Shown: in pieces, positions 7,235 to 17,000 of the stretch
Layout of the letters: the number at the start of each line of letters is the position of its first letter
Position numbering within the stretch: position 1 is the stretch's first letter
DNA from: a virus
Direction: 5' to 3' (one strand)
DNA length: 40,756 nt
IMG/VR virus record: IMGVR_UViG_3300042465_002315
Coordinates: 1 to 40,756 of that record
Made by a program: the position numbers and the translations under genes
The notes under the pieces: generated by a model
What the model was told of the DNA's origin: nothing
The model's database searches: none
Seen by the model: only the letters and a program-made list of their open reading frames with translations

Positions 7235-8101
7235 ATGACTGACCGTACCCAATTTGAAGCCATGCTAGAGGCATTGATCAACGAAGATCAAGAAACAGCA
7301 AAAGAAATTTTCCACAACATCGTAGTAGCAAAATCACGCGAAATCTATGAAGAACTTTTAGAAAGTGACTTCATGGAAGCCGACGGTGATGATGAAGATG
7401 ACAAAGACCAAAAAGATGAGTCAATGGATGACGAAGAAGATACAGAAGCAAATCCATTTGGTGCTGATGATTCTGAAGATGACGCAGAAGCCGATGACGC
7501 AGAAGGCGAAGAAGATGACATGGACGCAGACAGCGAAGAAGATCCGTTTGCCAGCGAAGAAGATGACGCAGAAGGTGGCGACATGGAAGACCGTGTCATG
7601 GACCTAGAAGACGCATTAGACGAATTAAAAGCTGAATTTGAACAGTTAATGGCTGACGAAGAAGGCGAAATGGGCGGAGATGACATGGACGCAATGGGCG
7701 GAGATGACATGGACGCAATGGGCGGAGATGACCTAGAAATGGAAAATCCAGAGATGGATCCAAGCATGATTGCTGAATACACAAAGAAAGTTGGCCTTCC
7801 AAAGCACGGTGACAACGGTGTTAACACACGTTCAGCTGTAGCCAAGCCAAACAGAATGGGTGGCACAAGTGCTAACATTGCCAAGTCATTCTCAACAGAG
7901 AAGGGCGGCACTGAAGGTGGTTTAGCTAGTACTAAAGCTGGAGACTTAACCAGCGGACTAGGCAAGATCCATAACCGTAAAGATTCCAACGCAGGCAAGA
8001 CAGCGTTCAAGAAAAGTGAACCAGGTCACGGCGCTGAGAAAAAAGGTAAAGGCGAAGTAGGCGGTGTTGATAAGAGAAGTCTTATCGGTGGCCGTAATTA
8101 A
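7235..8101 (+). CDS. Prohead core / scaffold protein, highly acidic (gp67/gp68 position)
   Basis: 288 residues. An N-terminal helical domain (MTDRTQFEAMLEALINED through KSREIYEELLESDF, residues 1-46) resembles the short core proteins of T4-like phages. An extremely Asp/Glu-rich section (about 47-125) and a coiled segment (DLEDALDELKAEFEQLM) follow, then a GGDDMDAM repeat and a Gly/Lys/Ser-rich basic tail. The strong charge switch from acidic middle to basic end suits a scaffold that fills the prohead and is removed by the protease encoded immediately downstream. Several LxE/IxE tripeptides could be gp21 cleavage sites. Which of T4 gp67 or gp68 it corresponds to cannot be decided by eye. Confidence 0.75.
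   Translation: MTDRTQFEAMLEALINEDQETAKEIFHNIVVAKSREIYEELLESDFMEADGDDEDDKDQKDESMDDEEDTEANPFGADDSEDDAEADDAEGEEDDMDADSEEDPFASEEDDAEGGDMEDRVMDLEDALDELKAEFEQLMADEEGEMGGDDMDAMGGDDMDAMGGDDLEMENPEMDPSMIAEYTKKVGLPKHGDNGVNTRSAVAKPNRMGGTSANIAKSFSTEKGGTEGGLASTKAGDLTSGLGKIHNRKDSNAGKTAFKKSEPGHGAEKKGKGEVGGVDKRSLIGGRN
7670..7741 (+). repeat. 24-bp in-frame tandem repeat in the core gene
   Basis: Units beginning ATGGGCGGAGATGAC start at 7670, 7694 and 7718. They encode MGGDDMDA, MGGDDMDA and a third, diverging MGGDDLEM. The copies are nearly identical, so this looks like slippage expansion inside an acidic low-complexity region. Confidence 0.85.
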
Positions 8102-8108
8102 TTAGAAG

Positions 8109-8750
8109 ATGACATTGAAAAATATGTTATATCTCCGAGAGAATCTCAGTTTCAACGAAGCAAAAATGATCGTTGAGTCTGATGACAAAGACGGGAAGAG
8201 CTTATACATGTCCGGGATTTGTATCCAGGGCGGTATACGTAACGCTAACCAGCGTGTTTACCCTGTGAATGAGATTGGCAAGGCTGTCAAGACCCTAAAC
8301 GATCAGATTCAAAACGGTTATTCAGTTCTCGGAGAAGTAGATCATCCAGATGATCTAAAAATTAACCTAGACCGAGTCAGCCACATGATAACAAATATGT
8401 GGATGGACGGTCCTAATGGTTATGGTAAACTGAAAATTTTACCGACCCCAATGGGACAACTAATTCGCACAATGCTGGAAAGCGGCGTGAAATTAGGTGT
8501 TAGCAGTCGCGGATCCGGGAACGTCAAAGATGACGGATCCGGTGAAGTATCAGATTTTGAGATCATCACAGTAGATATGGTGGCTCAACCTAGTGCGCCT
8601 GGCGCATATCCAACACCAATTTATGAACACCTGATGAATAGTCGTGGTGGAGTAAATGCCTTACGCATAGCGCAAGAGGTGAAGGGTGATCCTAAGGCAC
8701 AGAAATATCTCAAAGAGAGCTTATTAAATATAATAAGCAAACTCCAATAA
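8109..8750 (+). CDS. 21: Prohead core protease (gp21, serine protease)
   Basis: 213 residues, close to T4 gp21 (212 aa). This is the maturation protease that degrades the core and trims gp23 and other head proteins at LxE/IxE sites. The likely catalytic His is His79 in GEVDHPDD, and the nucleophile is probably Ser132 in GVSSRGSG. Other family features are NQRVYP (47-52), PTPMGQLIR (112-120) and FEIITVDMVAQPSAPGAYP (150-168). It starts 7 nt after the core gene and stops 15 nt before gp22, with TAAGGAG in between. A perfect 8-bp inverted repeat (8719-8738, GCTTATTA/TAATAAGC) lies in its last codons. Confidence 0.95.
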   Translation: MTLKNMLYLRENLSFNEAKMIVESDDKDGKSLYMSGICIQGGIRNANQRVYPVNEIGKAVKTLNDQIQNGYSVLGEVDHPDDLKINLDRVSHMITNMWMDGPNGYGKLKILPTPMGQLIRTMLESGVKLGVSSRGSGNVKDDGSGEVSDFEIITVDMVAQPSAPGAYPTPIYEHLMNSRGGVNALRIAQEVKGDPKAQKYLKESLLNIISKLQ

Positions 8751-8765
8751 TAAGGAGAATCACAC

Positions 8766-9863
8766 ATGTTGGATGCACTAAAATCGTTATTTGAGAACAA
8801 TGTGATTTCAGAAGAGATCAGAGAGTCAATTGAAACCGCTTTCGAAAGCCGAATTACAGAAGCTCGAGAAGAAGTGGCTGTTCAATTACGCGAAGAGTTT
8901 GCTCAGAAGTATGAGCATGACAAGAACACTATGATTGAAGCTGTTGATCGCATGATCACAGACCAATTAGCTAGTGAGCTTGTTGAATTTGCTGACGACC
9001 GCAAGCAGTTAGCCGAAATGAAAGTCAAGTATGCTAAGAAGATGAAGACAGAAAGCGCAGTTATGAAGCAATTCGTAACACGCCAACTAGCTTCTGAAGT
9101 TACAGAGCTACATGAAGATCAAAAGGTTATGGCTAGCAAGTTTGGTAAATTAGAACAATTCGTAGTAGAAGCTCTTGCTCAAGAAATTACAGAATTTTAC
9201 AAAGACAAACAAGACTTGGCTCAAACCAAAGTTCGTTTAGTTCGCGAAGGTCGCGAACAACTTAAGAAAGTTAAACAACAGTTTGTAGAACGTGCAGCAG
9301 GAATGGTCGATCGTGTTGTTAGTGAAAGCTTAAACGCTGAACTATCATCATTGAAAGAAGACATTGATGCCGCTCGTAGAAACGACTTCGGTCGTAAGTT
9401 ATTTGAAGCTTTTGCTTCTGAATATCAAACTAGTTACCTTTCTGAGAAATCAGAAACTGCAAAATTACTCAAGGTCATAGACATGAAAGAGTTAGCAATT
9501 GCTGAAGCCGCGCAAGCTGCCGCAGACGCTGTTGCTCTAGTAGAAAGTAAACAAGCAGAAATTGTGTCTTTGAAAGAAGCACAGACAAGAAAACAAATCA
9601 TGAGTGAATTACTTGCTCCTCTAAACACAGAGCAACGTGATATCATGGGTGAATTAATGGAGAGTGTAAAGACTACTCGACTAAACGAAAGTTTTGAAAA
9701 GTATCTTCCATCAGTTATTTCTGGTGGTAAAGCTCCGCAGAAGAAACAGGCACTAGTAGAGGCTAAAGAAATTACCGGAAACAAAGTTTCCAACAGCAAC
9801 CGTAGCAGCGAGGTAGACAACAATATCGTTGATATCCGTCGCCTAGCTGGACTAAAATTTTAA
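8766..9863 (+). CDS. 22: Major prohead scaffolding core protein (gp22)
   Basis: 365 residues, mostly charged alpha-helix and coiled coil, as expected for the internal scaffold of T4-like proheads. It has the family-typical opening (MLDALKSLFENNVISEEIR), internal similarity between segments of the QLASEL-EF / QLASEVTEL / ALAQEITEF type spaced about 45-50 residues apart, and a C-terminal VDIRRLAGLKF. T4 gp22 is about 269 aa, so the helical body is longer here. The ribosome site is TAAGGAGAA, and the gene sits directly between gp21 and gp23. It is expected to be destroyed by gp21 after assembly. Confidence 0.93.
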   Translation: MLDALKSLFENNVISEEIRESIETAFESRITEAREEVAVQLREEFAQKYEHDKNTMIEAVDRMITDQLASELVEFADDRKQLAEMKVKYAKKMKTESAVMKQFVTRQLASEVTELHEDQKVMASKFGKLEQFVVEALAQEITEFYKDKQDLAQTKVRLVREGREQLKKVKQQFVERAAGMVDRVVSESLNAELSSLKEDIDAARRNDFGRKLFEAFASEYQTSYLSEKSETAKLLKVIDMKELAIAEAAQAAADAVALVESKQAEIVSLKEAQTRKQIMSELLAPLNTEQRDIMGELMESVKTTRLNESFEKYLPSVISGGKAPQKKQALVEAKEITGNKVSNSNRSSEVDNNIVDIRRLAGLKF

Positions 9864-9874
9864 GGAGAAATTAA

Positions 9875-11041
9875 ATGTCAGAACTACTTAATGGCCGTTG
9901 GGCAGAAACTAAAGAAGCCCTATTAGAAGGCTTATCAGGCACTAAAAAATCAGTAATGGGTGTTACACTTGACAATACTCGCAAGTATTTGATGGAATCC
10001 CCAACTGCTGGTGCCACTTCTGCCGGCAACGTCGCAACACTAAATCGCGTGATCCTTCCAGTGATCCGTCGCGTTATGCCAACCGTTATCGCTAACGAGT
10101 TAGTTGGTGTACAACCAATGACTGGCCCAGTTGGCCAAATTCACACATTACGTGTGCGTTACGCTGACTCAGCAACTGGTGTAACAGCCGGTGAAGAGGC
10201 ACTAAGCCCATTCAAAATTGCTGAAGCTTATTCAGGCAACGATGCTGATCCAGCAAAAGCAGCCTCTACAGCAACTCTTGAAGGTGCTGCAGGTAAGCGT
10301 ATGTCAATTCAGATCTTGAAGCAAACTGTAGAAGCTAAGACCCGCAAGCTATCAGCTCGTTGGACTTTTGAAGCTGCACAAGATGCTCAAGCTCAACAAG
10401 GTATTGACATCGAAGCAGAAGTTATGGCTGCGTTAGCACAAGAAATCACAGCTGAAATCGACCAAGAAATTCTTGCTAGTTTAGCAAGTTTAGCTGGTTC
10501 AGCTTCACAAACTTATGACCAGGCTGCTGTAAGCGGTACTGCTACATTCGTTGGTGACGAACACGCCGCTTTAGCTGTTCAGATCAATCGCGTAAGCAAC
10601 TTGATCGCTCAGCGTACACGTCGTGGTGCTGGTAACTGGGCAGTAGTAAGTCCATTTGCTTTAACAATTCTACAATCTGCTACTACAAGCGCATTTGCTC
10701 GTACAACAGAAGGTACATTTGAAGCTCCTACAAACACTAAGTTTGTTGGTACATTGAACTCAGCAATGAAAGTATATGTAAACAGCTACGCACAAGACAG
10801 TACAGCAGTATTGATCGGTTACAAAGGTTCATCAGAGTCTGATGCGGCAGCGTTCTATTGCCCATACATTCCATTGATGAGCAGTGGTGTTGTACTTGAT
10901 CCATCAACATTTGAACCAGTCGTATCATTCATGACACGTTATGGTTATGTTGAGTTGTCAAACACAGCTAGTTCTTTAGGTAATGCAGCTGACTACCTAG
11001 GTAAAGTTGCTATCACTGACGGTAACGTTAAGTTTAGCTAA
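9875..11041 (+). CDS. 23: Major capsid protein (gp23), short form
   Basis: 388 residues against 521 in T4 gp23. Recognisable T4-type stretches include NVATLNRVILPVIRRVMPTV (52-71), QPMTGPVGQIHTLRVRYA, RKLSARWTFEAAQD, AEVMAALAQEITAEIDQEIL, GAGNWAVVSPFALTIL and a C-terminal DPSTFEPVVSFMTRYGY. The N-terminal region contains LLE (16-18) and LME (39-41), either of which fits the gp21 cleavage rule; cutting after E41 would leave a mature protein of about 347 aa. The shortness points to loss of peripheral insertions present in T4, but the core HK97-like fold should be intact. Ribosome site is AAGGAG; a strong hairpin follows the stop. Confidence 0.95.
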   Translation: MSELLNGRWAETKEALLEGLSGTKKSVMGVTLDNTRKYLMESPTAGATSAGNVATLNRVILPVIRRVMPTVIANELVGVQPMTGPVGQIHTLRVRYADSATGVTAGEEALSPFKIAEAYSGNDADPAKAASTATLEGAAGKRMSIQILKQTVEAKTRKLSARWTFEAAQDAQAQQGIDIEAEVMAALAQEITAEIDQEILASLASLAGSASQTYDQAAVSGTATFVGDEHAALAVQINRVSNLIAQRTRRGAGNWAVVSPFALTILQSATTSAFARTTEGTFEAPTNTKFVGTLNSAMKVYVNSYAQDSTAVLIGYKGSSESDAAAFYCPYIPLMSSGVVLDPSTFEPVVSFMTRYGYVELSNTASSLGNAADYLGKVAITDGNVKFS

Positions 11042-11068
11042 TCAACATACCGAAAGGTTGTTAATTAT

Positions 11069-11090
11069 AAAGGGCTCTTTGGAGCCCTTT
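11069..11090 (+). terminator. Stem-loop terminator after gp23
   Basis: A perfect 9-bp stem (AAAGGGCTC 11069-11077 / GAGCCCTTT 11082-11090) with a TTTG loop lies 28 nt after the capsid stop. The stem ends in TTT followed by CTCTT. A terminator directly after gp23 matches T4 organisation. The U-run is short, so termination may be partial. Confidence 0.75.
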
Positions 11091-11100
11091 CTCTTGAACT

Positions 11101-11108
11101 GATAAATA
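11101..11108 (+). promoter_or_regulatory. Late-promoter-like GATAAATA with a structured leader to 11195
   Basis: TGATAAATAC lies just after the gp23 terminator and about 87 nt before ATG 11196. The leader can fold: ATTCAC/GTGAAT (about 11118-11134), TATGCGG/CCGCGTA with one wobble (about 11138-11159) and ATAGC/GCTAT. The ribosome site TTAAGGAG (about 11180-11187) follows these. Confidence 0.55.
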
Positions 11109-11195
11109 CTTTGTATGATTCACATCGGGTGAATTTTATGCGGAAATCCAACCGCGTATAGCCTAGAACGCTATCTTTCTTAAGGAGAAAATAAA

Positions 11196-12113
11196 ATGGG
11201 ACGTCCTTTAAATAAAAAATATTTTGGTAACCGTAATACTGGTTCCACAAGTGTAACAACTGATGATGGCATTGGCGGCGGAGCAGTTGCTAGTGTTACA
11301 TTAAACGCATTAGGCGCATATACAACTCGCCCAACAATTACATTTGCCAACACACCTAAATTACCAGGTGGTGTTCGTGCTACTGGTACTATCACTTCTG
11401 AAGTTGAAAGCGTAACAACAGTTGGCGGTACACAAACTGGTTATACAGTTGGTCAATTAGTAACAGTTGACGGTACAGACGCAGTATTGCGTGTTGCTAC
11501 AATTGGTGGCACAGGCGGCGACGATGCGTTAACATTTGACTTCACTGGTGGTAGCCGTGGTAACTTTACTACATTGCCAAGCGGTGCTCAAACTACTACA
11601 TCAAACGGCGCAGGCGCTGGTTTAACAGTAGTGTTAGCATTCCGTGCTAAAGCAGTTGTTATTACAGAAGCAGGTTCTGGATACACAGCCGCACCAACTC
11701 CAACATTTACACAATCAGTAACGGCTACTTCAGTTAACATGTTAGTTGACAGCGGTAACATTAGCACAACTGGAAATCAAGAAAATGCTATCTTAATGAC
11801 AGCATTCTTAACTGGCGGATCAGCACTATCAGTTGATATTAAGAAACAAGTATCTACTAACCGTTTCAAAGTAACTGATGGCACACTTACTGGTATTGTT
11901 AAACTAACAGGTTCATTAGCCGATGCCGCTGGCGAAGGTAGTGTTCGTTTAGTTGACACAGATGATGGCACATATTTTGCTACTAAAATTACAAGCCGTA
12001 AAGCTGTAATTACTCGCGGTACAGGTACACAAACAGCATTTGTAACAGGTACATCTGTTAAGTGGAACATGACAGCGGCAACAGCAGATTCGTTATTAAT
12101 CGACAACGCTTAA
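11196..12113 (+). CDS. Virion structural protein with GSGYT-type repeats, 305 aa
   Basis: The opening MGRPLNKKYFGNRN is one I associate with conserved structural proteins of marine T4-like phages. The body is Thr/Gly/Val-rich, predicted all-beta, with repeated motifs: GAYTTRPTITFA (near 42-53) and GSGYTAAPTPTFTQ (near 161-174), plus a central GGTQTGYTVGQLVTVDG and GGTGGDDALTFDF. The same GSGY-type unit recurs in the giant fibres of this window. The C-terminal part (LTGSLADAAGEGSVRLVDTDD) looks like a separate small beta domain. It is the first gene of the post-capsid late unit. A decoration, neck or fibre role are all possible. Confidence 0.75.
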   Translation: MGRPLNKKYFGNRNTGSTSVTTDDGIGGGAVASVTLNALGAYTTRPTITFANTPKLPGGVRATGTITSEVESVTTVGGTQTGYTVGQLVTVDGTDAVLRVATIGGTGGDDALTFDFTGGSRGNFTTLPSGAQTTTSNGAGAGLTVVLAFRAKAVVITEAGSGYTAAPTPTFTQSVTATSVNMLVDSGNISTTGNQENAILMTAFLTGGSALSVDIKKQVSTNRFKVTDGTLTGIVKLTGSLADAAGEGSVRLVDTDDGTYFATKITSRKAVITRGTGTQTAFVTGTSVKWNMTAATADSLLIDNA

Positions 12114-12121
12114 TTAAGAAC

Positions 12122-12137
12122 AGGGACTTAGGTCCCT
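12122..12137 (+). terminator. Hairpin in the 11196-12152 gene gap
   Basis: AGGGAC (12122-12127) and GTCCCT (12132-12137) form a 6-bp stem with a TTAG loop, followed by ATTT. It starts 9 nt after a stop and ends 14 nt before the next start. Probably an attenuator or weak terminator; it could instead be an mRNA-stabilising structure. Confidence 0.45.
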
Positions 12138-12151
12138 ATTTAGGATAATAG

Positions 12152-13171
12152 ATGTCAAGAATATTAAAAGTCAGCAATAGTGATTATAGAATTAAAGTAA
12201 AAGATACTGGTTCAATTACTTTAGATACTGGCACGGCTGTAGGTACAGTATATGTAACTGGTAACTTGATTGTTAAAGGTGAAACTACAACAATTAATAC
12301 TTCACAAACTACTATTGAAGATAGAATTATTACTTTAAACAAAAGTACCGACAACGATGCTCAAAATCTTGCTGCCGGTATTCTTGACATTGGCGGACTT
12401 CGTGAGTCGGGCATTGAAATTAATCGTGGAACTAGTCCAAAAGCACAGTTGTTGTTTGACGAAAATGTAAGTCACTACGATCCAGTATTAACAACAAGTA
12501 TACCTGGAACATTTGTTATTAGAACAGCTGATGGAATTTTAAGCGGATTACGTTTAGCAAGTATTAGTCCTCCAGACTCTTATGACATGGTGTTCGATAT
12601 GAACAACAGTCTTACAAAATTAAAGATTGTTAATATTACTCCGGCAAACTATGTTTCGTTGTTGGACAATACAATTCCGTTGAGTCCTGACACTCCTGAA
12701 GATAACTTTATTCCAAATAAAAAATACATAACCAGTTATGTTAGTGCTACCGGCGGACAAGCTAACGTGGATAATTTTCACTATCTTAGCAACCCTACGT
12801 CCACTAGAGGACAAGCATTTTCTAATTATATTAAGTTTACAGTTCTAAGTCAGGAGCGAGCAAAAATTACGCCAACAGGACTTGTGGTTGATAATATTAC
12901 TCTATATCAAGATACAGTATCAAACACTAGCGCATTAAATAATCTAGTGTTAACTAGTACAACAAATCAAATTACTGTTGATTCTATTGTAAATCTTAAA
13001 CAACAAGCAAGTAATCCAAGTTCAGTGAGTAGCTACGGTTTAGTCTACGCAAAAGATCCAGGAACCGGTATTGGAACTCCAGGCAAGACAGGCCTGTACT
13101 TTGTAAATAGTTTAACATCAGATGAATTAATCAGTAAGAACAGAGCAGTATTGCTTAGTATCTTACTATAA
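12152..13171 (+). CDS. Tail fibre / structural protein with GNLIVKG-type shaft start, 339 aa
   Basis: Contains VYVTGNLIVKGETTTINTSQ (49-68) then TTIEDRIITLNK, a pattern I know from the shaft entry of many T4-like and cyanophage tail fibres. The rest is Ser/Thr/Asn-rich beta material with LYQDTV and ITVDSIVNLKQQ, and the C-terminus is hydrophobic (RAVLLSILL), resembling the hydrophobic ends of three larger fibres in the window. No enzymatic motif is visible. ATG 12152 follows AGGATAAT; stop and the next ATG are 10 nt apart. Confidence 0.75.
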   Translation: MSRILKVSNSDYRIKVKDTGSITLDTGTAVGTVYVTGNLIVKGETTTINTSQTTIEDRIITLNKSTDNDAQNLAAGILDIGGLRESGIEINRGTSPKAQLLFDENVSHYDPVLTTSIPGTFVIRTADGILSGLRLASISPPDSYDMVFDMNNSLTKLKIVNITPANYVSLLDNTIPLSPDTPEDNFIPNKKYITSYVSATGGQANVDNFHYLSNPTSTRGQAFSNYIKFTVLSQERAKITPTGLVVDNITLYQDTVSNTSALNNLVLTSTTNQITVDSIVNLKQQASNPSSVSSYGLVYAKDPGTGIGTPGKTGLYFVNSLTSDELISKNRAVLLSILL

Positions 13172-13181
13172 GGAAAATATT

Positions 13182-13532
13182 ATGGCATTGACAGCAACAG
13201 CAATTACAGTAACAGCACTAAGCAGTCCCAGCGCACTAAACGGTACACCTATCTATACTAGCAGTGGCAATAATGCTATTACTAGTATGATTGCGTGTAA
13301 CAACAGTACTGGAGCAATTAATCTTTCGTTGTATGCTGTACCAAGCGGAAAAACTGCTTACGCAAATCCAGAATGTACTATAGTAAGTGTGCTAGCAGTT
13401 CCGGCAGGCGAAACAGTTAGTTTTGATCAAGAAAAATTAGTATTAGGTAACAATGATATAATTTGCGCAATAGCAAGTTCAACATATTCAGGAACAGGCG
13501 TAAGCGTAGTAGTAAGTACATTACCGGTATAA
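13182..13532 (+). CDS. Small beta-sandwich virion protein, family member 1 (116 aa)
   Basis: All-beta, short and free of charged patches. It carries ITSMIACNNSTGAINLSLY near 34-52 and LVLGNNDIICAIASSTYS near 86-103. The same two-part signature (I-x-x-I/M-x-x-CN near the first third; LVL-x-x-x-x-x-I/L near the end) occurs in the 108-aa protein at 22300 and the 106-aa protein at 38081, so the three look like dispersed paralogues. Each sits next to a large fibre gene. A fibre-associated or head decoration role is inference. AAGGAAAA precedes the start. Confidence 0.7.
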   Translation: MALTATAITVTALSSPSALNGTPIYTSSGNNAITSMIACNNSTGAINLSLYAVPSGKTAYANPECTIVSVLAVPAGETVSFDQEKLVLGNNDIICAIASSTYSGTGVSVVVSTLPV

Positions 13533-13535
13533 GAC

Positions 13536-14072
13536 ATGAGATTTTTAAAAACATTAACACTTAATCGCAGATCAATATACGATCCCCGTGCGGCAGTAGA
13601 TGTTAATAATACATTTACAGTTGCAGCTACCACTGATATGATACTGCCAAAAAGTAATAGTTCACTGGCGGCAGTTCAAGTAGAAGGCATGATTCGTTAT
13701 AACACAACTAGTAAAGATGTTGAAGTGTTTTCAGGCAACCCGGCTAGTTGGAGAACACTACGCTATAAAGAAGCAACAGGTATTGATAGAGAAACTTATG
13801 TAGGCGATAACGCTACTCAAGTGTACGGTCCTTTAGCACCACAGCCACCGGCAACTGTAGAGAATGGTAAGACTTGGACTGGCGATAACTTAATTGTTAT
13901 TGTTGGTAATGTGTTTCAAACGTGGACTGATAACTATCTAATAAAAACGGGTGTACAGATTGGCGCACCTTATGATACAGGTCCTAACTCTACTAAATTT
14001 TATATTCAATTTACATCAACAACCCCGGGATTATCAACCCCAATTGTTATTCTACATGGATTCGATCAGTAA
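13536..14072 (+). CDS. Fibre-associated structural protein, 178 aa
   Basis: The first half holds VEGMIRYNTTSKDVEVFSG then SWRTLRYKE (about 49-78), a short G-x-x-R-[FYH]-NT ... W module found repeatedly at the C-termini of larger fibres in this window and in many phage fibres. The second half (ENGKTWTGDNLIVIVGNVFQ through the Y-rich end with ILHGFDQ) resembles small structural domains of cyanophage baseplate or fibre proteins. It starts 3 nt after the previous stop with no clear ribosome site, so coupling is likely. Confidence 0.7.
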   Translation: MRFLKTLTLNRRSIYDPRAAVDVNNTFTVAATTDMILPKSNSSLAAVQVEGMIRYNTTSKDVEVFSGNPASWRTLRYKEATGIDRETYVGDNATQVYGPLAPQPPATVENGKTWTGDNLIVIVGNVFQTWTDNYLIKTGVQIGAPYDTGPNSTKFYIQFTSTTPGLSTPIVILHGFDQ

Positions 14073-14087
14073 TCGAATTTAAAAACT

Positions 14088-17000
14088 ATGTCACAAATAG
14101 GTCGAATTGGCGGTCCGGTACTTTCAGCAGACTTGCTAAGAGACGGTAGCGATCTAGCATTTGAAACAGACTTACTATACTTGTCAGTCACGGATTTATC
14201 TAATCCGTTAAAAACTGTTGGACTTGGTGTTAACAACAACAGCCCAAGTCAAAAATTACAAATCACGGGCACTAGCCACTTTGCTAAATCAGATCTACTG
14301 TTCCCTACAGACTGGATAATTGATACACAAGCCGAATTTGCTGACCTAGTATTTTTAACATACAAAATTCAGAATCCTAATTCAGGACCAACGGGCAAAA
14401 TTTTTATTCAGCCGGATCAGGCAGTTGATCCGCAAATTGTTACAAATGAGATACGCACCGCAAAATTAAAATTAGTTAATTCGAGCATCAGTACTCTGCT
14501 TGCTGACGACAACATTGAAATTACTGCTAACGGTATTGGCCAGCTTCAATTTTATACAACCAATGTAAACATTAATGGTAACTTAACAGTCACTGGAAAT
14601 TTACAATGGGATGGCAATACTATTACTATTGGTAGTGATGATACTGATCGAGTAATATTTAATGCTGATATTAACAGTGATATTATACCTGACGTTAACA
14701 ATACATACGCATTAGGGTCACTTGTTAAAAAGTGGAACACGGTATATTCAACAAATATTAATACCTCAACGTTAGAAGCAGACGCATTAACAATTAATGG
14801 TATTGACATGTTGTTGCCTCAGGGTAACACTATCTATGTTAGCATAAACGGTAACGATACTAACAACGGTGTACATCTACACAACACATATAGAACTGTA
14901 AAACATGCTTTAAGTCAAGCAGTAGCCGGGGATAATATTGTAATATTTCCGGGAACATACGTTGAAGACTTTCCTTTAACTGTTCCACAAGGTGTATCAG
15001 TTAATGGCGCAGGCATCCGAGCAGTTACCATAGTTCCATCAAGCGGAACAAATAATAACGATGCGTTTTTACTAAATGGTGAAACTACTGTTGCTCATTT
15101 ATCAGTTGGCAGTTTCTTTTACGATAGTGTAAATGATACAGGTTACGGATTTAGATTAGCACCAAATTGTCTAGTAACTACTCGCAGTCCATATGTTCAA
15201 AATATTTCAATTTTAAATAAAGGGACAGCAATTGACCTTCGAGATAGTATTGATGGCGGCCTACTATCAGAAGTATATGATATTATACTAGATGGGGGTG
15301 AAGCTCTTCCGGGATATATTGACAGCATTACTGGCGGGTTTGCTAGTATTGATCCTACCTTAGGATTTGCGTCAGGTGACGCCGGCCGTGGAGCACTAGT
15401 TGACGGATCAGTAGTACATCCTGACAGTAAAGAAGCAACTATACTATTCCATAGCGTAACATTTATTGTGCCAAACGCAGACGGTGTTACTGCTACAAAC
15501 GGCGCCCGTGTAGAATGGTTAAATTCTTTTACTTATTTTGCCAACAGAGGAATACACTTAACACAAGGTACAGCAGGATTTGCTAGTCTCAGTACTCGCT
15601 TTGGCGCCGAGTTTCGAAGCATTGGTTCGGCTAACGTTTACGGAAATTATGGAGCAGTAGCAGATGGCGCAAGCACACTAGGGTACCTAGTTGGGCATAA
15701 TTTTGCGTATATTGGTACAGGTGCCGACAGTCAAAACGATTACGATTTAGTTATACAAGCTAACGAAGTTGTCGCAATCAATGGCGGCCAACTCTATTAC
15801 GACAGTATGGATCACAAAGGTGATTACCGTATTGGCGATATTTTTTATGTAAATCAACAAACCGGCGCAATAACATTTAACGCACAAGCATTAGATTTTT
15901 CCGCTGGAGGTAGTATTGTCCTTGAAGGGGCCGGCGGCCGAACAGTAATTGACGCTCATTTAATATCAACTGGCAATATTGTTATACACGATAATAATAT
16001 TGACTCAGTATCAGGGCCAGTTAATTTTTCAGCGCAAACAGGTATTACTACTTTAAACACTGATATTACAGTAACCGGCTCATTAGGAGTAAGCGGTGAT
16101 GTATTAGTCAAGGGTAATGTTTATCTAGGGGACAATCCGTTAGACACAGTAAGTGTTAGTCCGTTGTTAACTCAGACAATTAAACCTAACGTACACAATA
16201 CTTTTACACTAGGAACTGGCGGAGTTACTCCTAAAGTATGGGGCAACGCATACTTAACTTCTGTTAACATCGACAATGTTACACAAATAGCATCAAACAC
16301 AATAACTACACTAACTACTGACACTAATTTAAGACTAGTTGCCGCAGGTACTGGAGTTATATCAGCACCGTTAAAGTCTGTAGACATTACAAACAATTTA
16401 CAAGTTACTGGAACTACTACAGTTAACGGTGCTACTAGTTTAAAGAATACAGAAATTGGCACAATTTTATCACCAAAAACACTAACACACACTGGTAACG
16501 TTAATCAAACTGGTGACACTGGAATAACTGGTAATATTATCAGTGTTAACAACATTACTGGCGGCAATTATCTCCAGTCGTCAAGAATTCAAATTAGTGG
16601 AAACTATATTAGTGCCATTGATCTAGACGCTGATATAAACTTTACAGCCGGCGGAAGTAATGGAGTTGTGCTTGATAGTCGACTTAAAATTACTGATAAT
16701 ACTATTAGTAATGTGTGGAGTGGAGCAACTACTAACAGTGAAAAGAGTATATATTTTACCCCCAACGGCACTGGCAATGTAGTTATTAATTCTACAAAAG
16801 CAATACGTTTACCAACTAGCAATGACACAAATCGAGTGTTAACAACTCTTGGTGAGGTTCGATTAAATTCAACAACATTAGTCTTTGAAGGTAAAATTGC
16901 CGGCGGCATAATTCCTCTAAAAGGCATTTACGATTCTGATAGAGACACGTATATAACGCCTGAACTAACTGTTGGAGCCAATGATAACGCTTTAAGATTT

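Noticed and set aside
7345-8010. 221-residue Ser-rich open frame on the minus strand
   Set aside because: Antisense shadow of the acidic core gene: Asp/Glu codons read as Ser in reverse. No ribosome site or promoter.
8719-8738. Perfect 8-bp inverted repeat at the end of gp21 as a terminator
   Set aside because: It is AT-rich, lies inside coding sequence, has no T-run after it, and gp22 must be co-expressed downstream.
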